Below, in pieces: positions 1 to 11,106 of a stretch of DNA of 64,000 nt. Within the stretch, counting starts at the first letter, position 1. The number at the start of each line of letters is the position of its first letter. The DNA lies in contig NW_024720711.1 in assembly GCF_018991925.1 (NCBI RefSeq), positions 2,104,940 to 2,168,939 on the forward strand. The letters run 5' to 3'. The DNA comes from Homarus americanus (taxonomy: Eukaryota; Arthropoda; Malacostraca; Decapoda; Nephropidae). Under the pieces are notes generated by a model. It was not told where the DNA came from. It was given only the letters and a program-made list of their open reading frames with translations, and searched no databases. The translations under genes and the position numbers were made by a program.

Positions 1-838
1 CTGTGGGCTCCAAGAATGGTCGAAGAAATGGCTGCTGAGAGTCAATGTCACGAAGTGTAAGAGGATGTACCTGGGGCAAAACAACGGTAAGGAGGCGTAT
101 CATATGTCCCAACGGATGAAGAAACTGCACTAGTTGAGACTGAATGTGAGAATGACCTACTATAGGTGAGTATGTTGACAATGAGCTGAAGTTCTTGGGC
201 CATTGCGAGAAGAAGGTAAATCAGGCAAATAAATTATTGGGTCTTATAAGAAGGTCGTTCAGGTATCTAGACAGTCCGCCCCTCGTAACGATCTTCAAGA
301 GTGAAGTGCTTCCCCGTCTGGAGTACTGCCAACCCGTCTGGTCTCTTAGATATGCTAGGGACTGTCAGTTGGTTAAAAATGTTCAAAGGAGGGCCACCAG
401 ACTGGTGCCTGCACTTCGGCACCTCAGTTACCCTGAGAGATTGGAGCGCCTGAACTTGCCGAGTTTATACTACAGACGGGCAAGGGGTGATCTAATTGAG
501 GTGTATGAGCATCTCAAGTGGCACTAGTCAGCCGAGTGTCTTTACTTGGAGCTGGCGGACGCTCGCTCCTCAAGGGGTCACAGCTCAAGATTGAGGTAGC
601 CGCAAGTCCTGAAAACTGTGAGGGCAAACTTTTTCGGAGTGAGGGTTGTAAACTCTTGGAAAACACTACCAGAGAGTGTTGTGACGGCACCGAGTGTGAG
701 CTCTTACAAGACAAGACGTGACCAACACTGGAGCCGGTGCATGCCCAGTAATTGCCAACAGTGCGTGAGAGACGTGACAGGTCGCCCGGGCGAAAACGAG
801 CCGATCAGTGGTGAAGAGGATAAAAGTAAAAGTAAGTG
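1..838 (+). mobile_element. CR1-like LINE, 3' part, decayed
   Basis: This is the C-terminal part of a non-LTR retrotransposon reverse transcriptase plus its 3' tail, cut off by the left window edge. The readable stretch at 195-524 matches the same protein in the longer copies of this window (segments around EKKVNQANKLLGLIRRSF and LSYPERLERLNLPSLYYRR). Indels near 115-190 and in-frame stops near 524 and 597 break the frame. It ends in the family tail, 'gaagaggataaaagtaaaagt', at about 815-834. It is an inactive copy. Confidence 0.85.
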
Positions 839-844
839 CAGGCT

Positions 845-879
845 CCAGTCTGGTGGCCCTCCTTTGAACATTTTCAACC
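845..879 (-). mobile_element. Short inverted CR1-like LINE fragment
   Basis: About 35 bases match, in reverse orientation, the LINE segment seen on the plus strand at 376-410 (coding for NVQRRATRLV). The fragment starts a few bases after the 3' tail of the plus-strand copy. It is either a separate nested piece or a rearrangement at the tail. Confidence 0.65.
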
Positions 880-889
880 TCCCTGGCTG

Positions 890-1195
890 GACACGTACTG
901 GCATGGCTGACGGAGGAACGTCAACGAGCAGGTCGTTTAATACATCGACGAATCGGGTGGTGAATACAGCAGACACAGCAATGTAGCCCAGGGTACTGCT
1001 GGGGGACTGTTGACGGATTTGGAGGTGTCTAGCAGCAGTGAATGTGAAGAACAAGAGCCGTTTAAAGTTGTTAATAGCAAAAAGAAGAATAGAAGGAGGA
1101 ATAGAGATGGTACAAGCAGTGAAGATAATATTTCCCACTTGATGGATAAGCGAAAGAAAATTGATGGTGTTAGTCATTCTTCAACCATGATCAGT
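890..1195 (+). pseudogene. Possible ORF1 N-terminus of a retroelement, frameshifted
   Basis: An open stretch from the ATG at 904 reads to about 985. A second frame at about 985-1195 then reads as an acidic/serine segment followed by a lysine/arginine-rich run (SKKKNRRRNRD). One frameshift would join them. A charged, low-complexity N-terminus of this kind is common in LINE ORF1 proteins, but no diagnostic domain is visible. Function unknown. Confidence 0.25.
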
Positions 1196-1343
1196 ACAGC
1201 GAGTGTAATCTGCACCGTTATCTTTTATTGAGTATGATCTAAAATCACGGTATAATGACACTAGTATCAATGTAATACAATGGAAATGTAAAAAGTAGCA
1301 ACTTAATCTAAAATTACAGACTCAGAGTACAGTGAAAATGGAT

Positions 1344-1637
1344 GTCTGACATAAGCCCCCCCGACCCCCCGACGAAAGCCACCCAGACAAAAGCCCCCTA
1401 CTTTGATCGGGGTGGCTTTTGTCTGACAACCCTAACCCTAACCCAACCCAACCTAACTTAACCTAACCCTAACCTAACCAATAATTAACCACAGAGAAGA
1501 ACAGTATATTTTACCCTCAACTATTTAATTATGTCCGTAACTTTTGAAAGCCCTTACTGTTGTCAGACAAAAGCCACCCCGATCAAAGTAGGGGGCTTTT
1601 GTCTGGGTGGCTTTTGTCGGGGGGGCTTTTGTCTGTA
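1344..1637. mobile_element. Foldback element with CCTAA-rich spacer
   Basis: The arms at about 1344-1428 and 1561-1637 are inverted copies of each other, each built from repeats of 'cttttgtctg' and 'gggtggcttttgtc'. The innermost 40 or more bases are essentially perfect complements. The 130-base spacer begins with a run of CCTAA/CCCTAA units at 1429-1480. The arthropod telomere repeat is TTAGG (CCTAA), so this resembles an interstitial telomeric sequence inside a hairpin element. No coding capacity. Confidence 0.8.
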
Positions 1638-1946
1638 CCCCAGTGAGGATAGTGTCTTAGTATAAAATCGCAATGCTGTGAAACAAAATCTTAATATTTA
1701 ATCTCAGTACCGCAGCAAAAGTCACATCAATATTTTTTAACCAATACTTTAATATTTCTTACCTTATAGTATTATGTCTTCCAACGAAGTAAATAACTGG
1801 ATCGAAAACACAAGAGAACTTAAAAGTCGTCTAGCCTCCCCTCGTCTTGTCACGATGGAGACTTGTGCAGAACTGAAGTGAATTGCTTGTAACTGGTGGA
1901 TTGGTCGGCTGTACATGAACTGATATGACCCGAGACTGCATGGTTT

Positions 1947-2235
1947 TGCAGCTACTGGAGACGTTAATCCTTCCCTTTGTATCGGCGGCAAGTTAATCCT
2001 CGTCGTGTCTGACCTAACACCTGACCCACACCACATGAGCTCACTGGCGTACTTGTTTGAAGTTGTTTCCTTAATCCTCAACAGGTTACAGGTTGTGTGT
2101 GTGGCGGGGGGCGCATAGCAAGGGTGTAGCTCATGACGTGGCCGTGATGATGTGGGTCAGGTGTTAGGTCAGACACGACAAGGATTAACTTGCCGCCGAT
2201 ACAAAGGGATGGATTAACGTCTCCAGTAGCTGCAG
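1947..2235. repeat. Inverted repeat, arms about 95-105 bp
   Basis: Arm 1 (1947-2040) and arm 2 (2129-2235) are inverted copies with a few mismatches. They share 'gctactggagacgttaatcc', a block around 'gtatcggcggcaagttaatc' and 'tgacctaacacctgaccca'. The spacer is about 90 bases with a G-rich stretch at 2101-2113. No ORF; probably a foldback or MITE-type element. Confidence 0.75.
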
Positions 2236-3057
2236 ATATGGGTGATGAGCAGACCCAAAAGTGCCGCCCAAAAGTGCCGCCCGGGGCGGACCGCCGCCGC
2301 CCCCCCCCAGCTACGCTAGTGCTGCCAGGTTTGGTAGTGCCGCACAGGATAGCGGCCTCTCCACGTGTATATCCAGGCCAGAACTCGAATCCATGGCACA
2401 GTAGTAAGAAATACAGACGTTACAGCTGTATTAAAAAAATGCTTTCGATTGTGTAAATTATATGTAACTGCTGTAAGCATCTGATTGTGTTAACGTTAGT
2501 CCATGTGATAAAAAAAATGTAGTTGGGGAAAGAGAAAAAGACCCTATTTTAAGGGAGAGGAAGTTCAGTTTAAATTTGTGTTGCACCATAATTATACCAA
2601 TATTGCGTACACGTGTAAACTTGACTAAGCTTCTCAGAGTATCTATAAGATTTAGTAGTTAATAGGTAAATGGAACGACTTCATTTTAATTACCAAGCAA
2701 TATTAATGAACTTATTAGTCCTGCAAGCATAATGGTCGCCTGCTGAATGGTTTTGTGCTTGCATTTTCTCGTTTAATTACTTGTTCATGTAAAAACTAAT
2801 AATAAATATTGTAATTCTCTATTATTATTCAGTACATTGTTACCCTTAACATCTCTTGAAAAGTGTATAAGGGCGCCGACTAATTTTGTACAGCAAAAAT
2901 ATTCGCATAAACGACGAATTCCCTTTCCATTTCTTTCTTTACCTCTTTTCCCGCCTTTGCCTTCTTTCTCTGTCCTTTTCCTTGTTTTCATAATTTCGAT
3001 ATCTGCCCCGTAAAGAAAAATAAGTTCCAACAAAATTAACTAAACAGCGCACTTGTT
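2236..3057. other. No gene seen
   Basis: The stretch opens with a short GC-rich patch (2258-2310, tandem 'aaagtgccgccc') and is then AT-rich. I see no exon, RNA gene or repeat that can be named. Confidence 0.5.
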
Positions 3058-3107
3058 GTAATTCACATCTTCAGGGGTAAGTACTCACCCCTGAAGATGT
3101 GAATTAC
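3058..3107. repeat. Perfect 21-bp hairpin
   Basis: Positions 3058-3078 and 3087-3107 are perfect reverse complements (arm 'gtaattcacatcttcagggg' plus one base) with an 8-base loop. It may be a recent inverted duplication. There is no U-tract, so it is not a terminator. Confidence 0.8.
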
Positions 3108-4425
3108 ACAAAAGCGCTTGGGAACTTCGTGTTTTCTTCTTTCCTTGTGGTTATCAGCATATACCTGGATCACGCGCACCCACAGTGATTTACTTGCATA
3201 TATATATATTATTTTGTGAAACTTTGTGTGTTTATTTTTAAGTTTGGTGATATAATTATTTAACACATGTGTGACCCCCTGACGGAGACACGATGATCCT
3301 CCCCATACTGGCCAGATATTTTGTAAATAACATTGATTATGTGTTAAAGGAATATCCTTCCTTCCTTAGGCTTTAGTAAGCCCCTTTATAATATTTATAC
3401 TGTATATACTGGTCACACTTGCCAGATGCTTCTGGTGCCATTGTACAGGGGTACCTAGTGACAGCACTAGGATCCCGCTTCCTCTATCAAGGAATAAACA
3501 ATTGAAATTGAAAATTGAACACATGTGTTTTATGTTGCACGACGCACGTGTGGTAGCTGCAGACCTCATCACAGCTTTAAGAAGCAGACGTGTGTGTGTC
3601 GGTACAACGTCCATGAACACTGTCCCTCACACTCGGGGGAACTTCTGGAGGGATATTATTCTCTATCTCCCCAGGAGAAGAATTCAAAAACATGTGTAAC
3701 GTTTCTGGGTCGGTCATATAATAATGTCACTTGTAACAGCAGCCAGCGAGAGAGGTTTAGTGTAATGATGAGTGGAAGGCAGACCGGCGGCCACCTTCGT
3801 CGTTGATGTTATAATGTATGGCAGCTTCAACAACTAAGGTCTTTTTAATCGCGTATTCTAGTTTTGTAGTTACACTAGTTATCAACAAATAAAATGCTCA
3901 ACAAACTGCTGATATACCAGTAAAGAGATGTTAAAGAGTGTCAAAAAGTGATAACAGTACATGTCTGATGTAATGTGGATGAAATTTTAAAAACTTGTTT
4001 TTAGTTAACAATTTATACACTTCTTTAGTTGAAGAAAAGTACACAAGTATAGTTATAATTTTCAACTGTACAACCTTGTGCCACTTCCGAAATGCAAAAA
4101 CGTCATATATTATTTATTTTATTTATATTTTTGCCTCGTAATGATAAAGTGGGCTTTCCACGTGTCATTGTACAGTCGATGGGTAGCTAGCTGTTCTGTA
4201 ACCAGTGACACGATTTAATTTTATTGATAATGTGCCACTTATCATTTTAATAGCACCTTGGGCGGTTGATCTTTGATACTTTGGTATCTAATTACCTTTT
4301 TTGTCACTCGCTCTGACAGTCGTAGAACAGGTTTAATAACATACACAGATGACATTTATGAAACTCATCGGTCGTTACCTGTGTAGCCTTCCTCCTGCTA
4401 ACATCACACCTCACATACAAGATAT
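3108..4425. other. No gene seen
   Basis: AT-rich sequence with short unrelated open frames on both strands. No splice-supported coding signal or recognisable mobile element. Confidence 0.5.
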
Positions 4426-4612
4426 AGTTATAACATACAGAGGTTAGGGCATGTCTTGTTAAAACATACAGAGGTTAGGGTATGTCTAGTTATAACATAC
4501 AGAGGTTAGGGTATGTCTTGTTATAACATGCAGAGGTTAGGGTATGTCTAGTTATAACATACAGAGGTTAGGGTATGTCTTGTTATAACATACAGAGGTT
4601 AGGGTATATCTA
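4426..4612. repeat. 31-bp tandem repeat, about six copies
   Basis: The unit is close to 'ttataacatacagaggttag' plus 'ggtatgtcttg'. Successive 'aggttaggg' cores start at 4441, 4472 and 4503 and continue at the same step, with alternating 'cttg' and 'ctag' variants. It is a simple minisatellite. Confidence 0.9.
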
Positions 4613-4753
4613 ACTTTGAGTTTGTGTTATCGTCAATACATAACTTCAGTCCTCTGCTCAAAGCCGAACACTTGACTACACATTCCAGCCAATAGTGTTA
4701 TACAGTAGTAATGTATTGTTGATAGCTGCTAAGATCAGTAGGAGTTCGTCATC

Positions 4754-4855
4754 CTGGGATTATTTATTATCTGATAAGTGTATTTTTATGACATACTAAT
4801 TCAGTCAGTCTGGGATTATTTATTATCGGATAAGTGTATTTTTATGACATACTAA
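4754..4855. repeat. Direct duplication, 56-bp period
   Basis: The block starting 'ctgggattatttattat' at 4754 recurs at 4810 with one or two differences over about 46 bases. Confidence 0.85.
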
Positions 4856-6579
4856 GCTATTTAGATTTGCTCATTGATTGTGTCCACAGTGCATTTATTT
4901 TAAGGTTTGTGGTAGCAGTATGCTAGAGAAGAACCGAATATAAAAATAAAATTCCTTATAATGAATTATTGGTTTTATAATTTCGTAAACTGTTTTTCTT
5001 GTACTCATGAGTAAACTAAGTGTAGCACTCAGCAACACTTGAGAGAGCAGCCGTCGTACTCTGCGCATTATTAAGTCGTTAACATGTGACATGAGTTCTG
5101 TTTTGAATGTGTTAGGAGTTTTTGTCAGTTCCGTCGCAGATACTTCACGTGTGTTAATCAGTTAGTACAGAGGGAGCCATCTTCACCGTATCTTTTACTT
5201 CAGTCTCACTCACGGTATGTCATCCTTGCTCACTTCAGACACACCCCGGGGCAGTTTCCCCCTCCCAAGGTCGTCCTGGTTTACGTTGTTCACCATAGCC
5301 ATGTGTTCTCACTATCTAATTTCGCCGTTCAATGCATCTTGGACGTTACACCCTTTAACAGCGTCTCCACAGAAACTTGAATATTCCTCTAAATGTTATT
5401 GCGATTGCATCAGGAGGAAGGCACGAAGAGATATTGCTGTTCTCATTAGTGTGTACAAATACAATACACGTTGCTGTATTGGGCTCGTAACAGTAAGATT
5501 TTTTTCTAGATTATAACCTCATGTTCTTTGATAAGACAGATGTCATAGTGGCTTCAGGCCTAACACTTCAAATTATCATAAAACTCATGAATTTTATGAA
5601 ATAGGTCCTTTTGTTGAAAAGTACTGTTGGGAGGCGTCGCTATTTTGTTGTATTTGAATTAATGTATTTATTTTGTATTTTATTTTTTAAGTTGCCAAGT
5701 TTTTCATGTGACTGAGATTGGGTACAGGGAGGGAGGGACATGTTAATGTTACTTCTTACCCCCAGTTTTCACCATCCTGGTTTTCCGGGACAGAACCTGT
5801 CCTCGTTTCGGGATCTTGGGAATTCATCGTTTATTTTAGAGACGTATAAATAAACAAATAAAGACTAAACCCAATATGCGATGTTAACTTTACTATCGGT
5901 ACTTGGGTACAAAACTAAAACAGTAACAGTAGAATTACATTTAAAAAGTACTTAAACATGCCGGTATACCAAATAAAACCTATTTAAAGTTGACTGTAGA
6001 GGTTTTTTTGTACTAAAATAAACTACATTGGTTTTTCATGGTGTAAAATCATATTTTGACTTTTAATTACGGGAGACTCGCTTTTATCTTACAAATAGTG
6101 AAAATCACAATTTAAAATATCTATAACATGGGTGGAAAGATAAGAGGCTATATTTAGACACAATATGCTTCCTGCCTCATCATATAAGGGTAGCACGTGG
6201 AAAAACAGGGTGATGGCTGGCGGGGCCTTCAAACAGTCAGTGACATGAAATAAGCTCTAAAAGTAAATTTGAAGAAATAGAGGCGAGTGCTATTTCTAAT
6301 GTATTGTGTTAATATATTTGGTGTTTTCCCAGCAAGATCAATACGCAGATGTTATTTTCATAAACATTTACAAATGCGTAAAAAGAGGAAGGTAACTTTG
6401 TTCTTATTGTGTATGTATCGGTGTATGTATTTACTTTGTGTTTGAATAAATGTTTAGATATTGTATATATCTGTACTTGTGTTAATGGATAAAACGTATC
6501 ATACCATTATATCTGAACGAATGGTCACATCGGAAGCTCACTATGGAGGCTGTTTATTTATTTGTAGTTAATAATGTAT
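4856..6579. other. No gene seen
   Basis: AT-rich, with scattered short open frames (for example 5217-5516, plus strand) that show no domain, no splice context and no coding-like codon use. Confidence 0.5.
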
Positions 6580-6679
6580 CGCCCGTAGTTGTACTGAACG
6601 CTAGCGCCCGTAATTGTAGTAAACATTGGCTCCCATAATTGTAGTTAACATTGGCGCTCGTAGTTGTAGTTGGTAGTAC
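6580..6679. repeat. 25-bp tandem repeat, four diverged copies
   Basis: Four successive units resembling 'cgcccgtaattgtagtaaac' plus 'attgg' start at 6580, 6605, 6630 and 6655. Confidence 0.75.
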
Positions 6680-7523
6680 AGCGATAACGCGCGTATCTTT
6701 CACCAATATGCCAAAGGTTCGAATCATTTTTGGCCCAGACACAAGTGAGAAGGGCCGTTATCCAGTAACATAAAAGTGGTGAAATTGGCTTAAACAAAAC
6801 AGGCCAGTACCCCAGAACTTAACATGTAATCGGGTTACGACATTGGTGGTGGTGTCTTGCCTAAGAAAGTTGATAATAATAACATGGTAAAAGTTAAGAC
6901 TTAAGGGGCATGTATGATGAACTCTTCCAAAAATTATTCATTGAGTTTTATCCTTTAGGATGGGCGTTGTGTCATCACACGATAATGATGGTGATGATAT
7001 GCTTTAATAATTAGCAGACTTGTACTGTATACGATAAAGCAATTTTATAGTAAGAGTATATTAATGTTTTCGATCATTAGGATGGGATACTTTAAATAAA
7101 TTTTACTTGGATCTCGTTCGGTATAATTATAATGTACAAGTACTGGTATTATTTTGTACGTTTTTACTACCCTCTTACAAGGCCAAATGGGGTATATAAT
7201 TGTCTGCATGTCCCTCCCACCGTTCTTGACTCTTCTGTTTTGTCTCAACTTTATCAAACTTCAGTAGAATTAAACTATATACAGGTACAGGTATGTTATG
7301 AAACAATATGTTTTTAAATACTTGGGGAATTTCGCGAATTCCAGACACATATGAAAATTTGAAGAGCCACTGTAGCTGTAGAAAATCAATGATGTGTTTA
7401 ATGGAGAGGATGCCAGGTGGGTGGTGTTGCACATGCCCTTGCCTGTGTCCTCGGTGAGTCAGCAAGAGAGGGAAGACTGCGGTGTCTAGCAACGTGTACC
7501 GCTTTGTTGTTCCTGCTTTACAA

Positions 7524-7925
7524 CCATAACACAACATTCTACTACCACACTACGCTATGCTACCACAATGTTCCACCGCAGGACTCTGAACACCATCGCA
7601 ATGTTCCACCACCACAATGCTCCACCACCACCACAATGCTCTACCACCACAACGCTATATAACCACCGCCAGTGCAACACCACCACAATACTCCACCACC
7701 AGTGTTATACGACCACCAGCACCACAATGTTCCACCATTACAATGTTCCACCACATCACCACAATGCTCCACCACCACCACAGTGTCATGCGACCACCAC
7801 CAGTGTCATACAACCACCACCACAATGTTCCACCATTACAATGTCTCACCACAATGCTCCACCACCACCACAATGTTCCTTCATTACAATGTTCCCTCAC
7901 CATAATACACCACCACCATACAACT
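7524..7925. repeat. CCACCA/ACAATG-rich minisatellite
   Basis: An irregular array of 'ccaccaccacaatgttccac'-like units. It leaves several frames open on both strands, giving His/Thr/Pro-rich or Trp/Gly-rich translations. These are by-products of the repeat, not genes. Confidence 0.85.
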
Positions 7926-10072
7926 GTTTAACCACCTGTCTCTCACTTCTTGACTTCATCGGTTTTAAGTGAATAGATAAAGTATTATCTCCCTATATAA
8001 AAGATTGTAGCTAACAGTTTGTGACGAACATTATGGTGAAACTTTCCCCTTGTACGTATTGTGTTCTTGGACATGATATAAGGAGATTTATACTGTACTG
8101 GATAGTATTATTACACAAATGAATGGCGCCTCCTCTTGTGCGTCTCTACAGCTTGTGAAGATGACTGAAGAGATAACTGCACGATAACGACGAGTTCTGT
8201 TTATATTCGAAAATTCAAACTGGTATATATACTGTATACTATTATATATGAACACTGTAGTGTGGCTGTTATGATTGTAAAAGAAATCTTTAATGAAACC
8301 TAGCATATTTTACCAAATAAGGACTAATTTCCATTAATTTATCGCAAATAAAATGTTATCCCTAAATGGCAAAAACGTTTTAAGTTTAAATCGGAGGATT
8401 AACCATATTAACGAGCCTATTATATATATCACTTCTGTGCAGGTAACACTAAGTTCAGTAGTAGCTTCAGTAAGTTAGTGTGATAGTGCATGGAGATGAT
8501 CCGGTTTTGTTTTTGTGGTCGAGGTGATGACGGTTACCAAACTTCCCCAAAAAATTAATCGTGCGGTTTTATACGAATCTTGGTATCAAGCAATAAGTAC
8601 CCAGTTAAAGACTTGAGTGTGGGTGTTTTAAGGTGGTTGAAAATTGTTGAACTAAGATAGCTTTTAAGAGGACACACAGTATCAGTGGTCGCTCCTGCCT
8701 GGTAGTTGAATTATACACGACCTTGGTACGTCTCGGGTAACTCGCGAAACTGAGGTTTCCTTTGGATGAATGTTTTATCCTGTCAAATTCATAGACTATA
8801 TATCGCTGTTCAAAAAAGTATCTGTGGGCAGGACAACTTCAGTATACATAAATAATGTACAGTGACCATGTCCGTACTCTCACACTGACGTATTTGTAAG
8901 GTTGATCACATTTAATCAGTAAGTCTATATCAATACATACAGTAGACGACGGTATCCACAGCATTTTTTGCTTTGGTCATTGGTATCCATTTGTTAGCCA
9001 TGATCTATGCATTCGATTGACTTCAAAATCCATCGAAAGAAGCGTTACCTTAAAAGATCCCCATGAGACCGTACTAACGGTTGTGCATGATTCGGATCTC
9101 TTACCTTAGTCGAGTTTTCCTTAGCTAAAAGAGAATAACACTTAAGATTGTCCATGAATCCGAACTCGGATCTTGTAACAGGCTTCTGGCATTTAATAGG
9201 TGGCACGTGGCAACCAGCACAGCTCTGCCAGACGTAAAACACAACGTCTGGCAATTAACCTTAGTTATATCCATTACAAGGGGGTGTTCAAGTAAAATCT
9301 TGATTAGCATTAATAGTATTTATAATTAGCGTAAACAGGCTCTATTTATGCACATTATTAAAAAACAAATACAGATATAATGGTATTATTACTAGATGAA
9401 AATGTAATTATTATAGTAATGGATACACGTGTCTCGTAGTCGTATCATATGTGTTTTGGTTAACAAATCTGATAATTAGGTGTAACTGTCGATAAATCGA
9501 TAATTAAATTTTGTTTTTTGTAGATAAAAGTCTGTACTGAAGTGAAGTTCACGGTGACTTCTATTATTTAAGGTAACATTCTTTGCTTAATTAATTAGTA
9601 AAAAGAAGCCCGTAGCATTGTTTCATTAATACAAGGACTCGTGTTGCATATCTTAAAATATTAGTAAAACTGCCACCGCCAAGACTTTAATGATGTTATA
9701 AACCCAGCGACACAGCATATGGCAAAATATAGACCAAATTATACAGCATAATGAATTTTGTGATATGATAATGCTTCATACCAGGTCGGTGTTTGTCCCA
9801 TTGTTTTCTTTAAACTGCATAATGTAACTTGCTAGTCGTAGCTCCAAAGATGCTCAATCTAGTGTGTCGCGCTGTAGTGTTGATACGAACTTAAGAATTC
9901 ATATCTCAGCTGAATTTGAGTTAACTAAACGGTAAGATGTCCAGGAATCCTGGCCTTGGATGATATTGCCGATAAAATAAGGTTGCCATGGTTAGGATAA
10001 TAACACATGTGTACGTACTACGTACTCATTCATGGCCACGTCACTTTAAACAGCCTCTGGCGAAACAATCCC
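7926..10072. other. No gene seen
   Basis: AT-rich, non-repetitive at this scale. No recognised exon or element. Confidence 0.5.
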
Positions 10073-10121
10073 TTTTTTTTTTTACTTTTACCCTCTTCAC
10101 CAGAAGATCGGCTCGTTAGCC
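10073..10121 (-). mobile_element. Solo 3' tail of the CR1-like LINE
   Basis: The segment 'tttacttttaccctcttcac' followed by 'cagaagatcggctcgttagc' matches the complement of the LINE 3' end at 46.95-47.05 kb. It is an extreme 5'-truncated insertion. Confidence 0.7.
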
Positions 10122-10999
10122 CTTCACAAGCACCCGTTTAAACATACCAAACATGGCTTAAATTTTCACACCGAGAAGCATACCTTGACTGAAGCAACTC
10201 GACCTCTGAGTAAAGATCTCATGTGGGTCGATATAGCACTAACTCAAGCTGGGAGGGATATTTTACAGTCGTATTGGAATGTGTGGTCTGAGATGGGCAG
10301 TGTTGCTGATGTATACAGTATAATGTATCCAGCTGATGTCTGCAGTGGTGCCACAAACCTGTCGCCGCCCCTCCCTCTCTTACATCATACCGGACTAAGC
10401 TGTTAAAATATGTTGTATAGTGTGACGTGTGTGGGCGGGTAGTAACTTGGGGAGTCAGGCCCTGTATGGGTTGTCGTCACCTGTGTTCTTCCACTGACTT
10501 GTCAAGGAAAAGGGAATATAATTGCACAGGATGTAAGGGGGTGTTCAATAAACTAGCCCCCTTGCGGGGCAAATCTGGAAAAAATCTGAAATCATGGTCC
10601 ATAGGTGTTGCTTTAGGCGGCTTGGGGAATAACATTTTTGTCTCCTACAGATCAATATTCCACTAACCTTACTAAGGCATTCTTCCTGCAGGTGTTGGAG
10701 CTCTCAGTGCTGACATCCACAATGTCAAAACAGCTTTAATATCAGTTTCATATAACTTTGTTCTGCTTCACATCACAATTTGAAGATCAGACACTCATTC
10801 TAGGGAAAGAAAAAATTATCTTTGTTAAAATTGCCGAGATGTGTTTATGAAGAGCAAGTGATTATTACACTGGTAAATGTTCTTATAGGTTCAGAAGATA
10901 AGATTATAATGATTGTGCGTCACTTAGAGGGGAATATACAATATTAATTCATACATATAGTTTAGCTATACGTAGTATAATGTGGTCAAGTGTGTCTCT
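10122..10999. other. No gene seen
   Basis: Contains two modest open frames (10185-10406 and 10427-10666, plus). Neither has a recognisable domain or a link to flanking exons. The conserved N-terminal exon of Gclc (expected to end in a WGDE-like motif) was looked for here and not found. Confidence 0.45.
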
Positions 11000-11106
11000 C
11001 AGTTGCACCACAACACCATACAGTATATATCACCAAGGTATTATGTTAGTACTATGGAGCTGCACCACAACACCAAACATATCACCAAGGTACAGTGTTA
11101 TGAGCT
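11000..11106. repeat. 54-bp minisatellite, left part
   Basis: About two units of the same 54-bp repeat that continues at 12526-12864 (core 'gctgcaccacaacaccaaac'). The array is interrupted by the LINE insertion at 11107-12525. Confidence 0.85.

Noticed and set aside
2190..2456. Proline-rich open frame on the plus strand
   Set aside because: Built from an inverted-repeat arm and a GC-rich patch; no coding evidence.
4426..4612. 31-bp repeat as a CRISPR-like array
   Set aside because: Units are contiguous with no unique spacers, and the genome is eukaryotic.
7524..7972. Overlapping His/Thr/Pro-rich and Trp/Gly-rich open frames
   Set aside because: They arise from a CCACCA-type minisatellite. 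All frames stay open because of composition, with no domain or start context.
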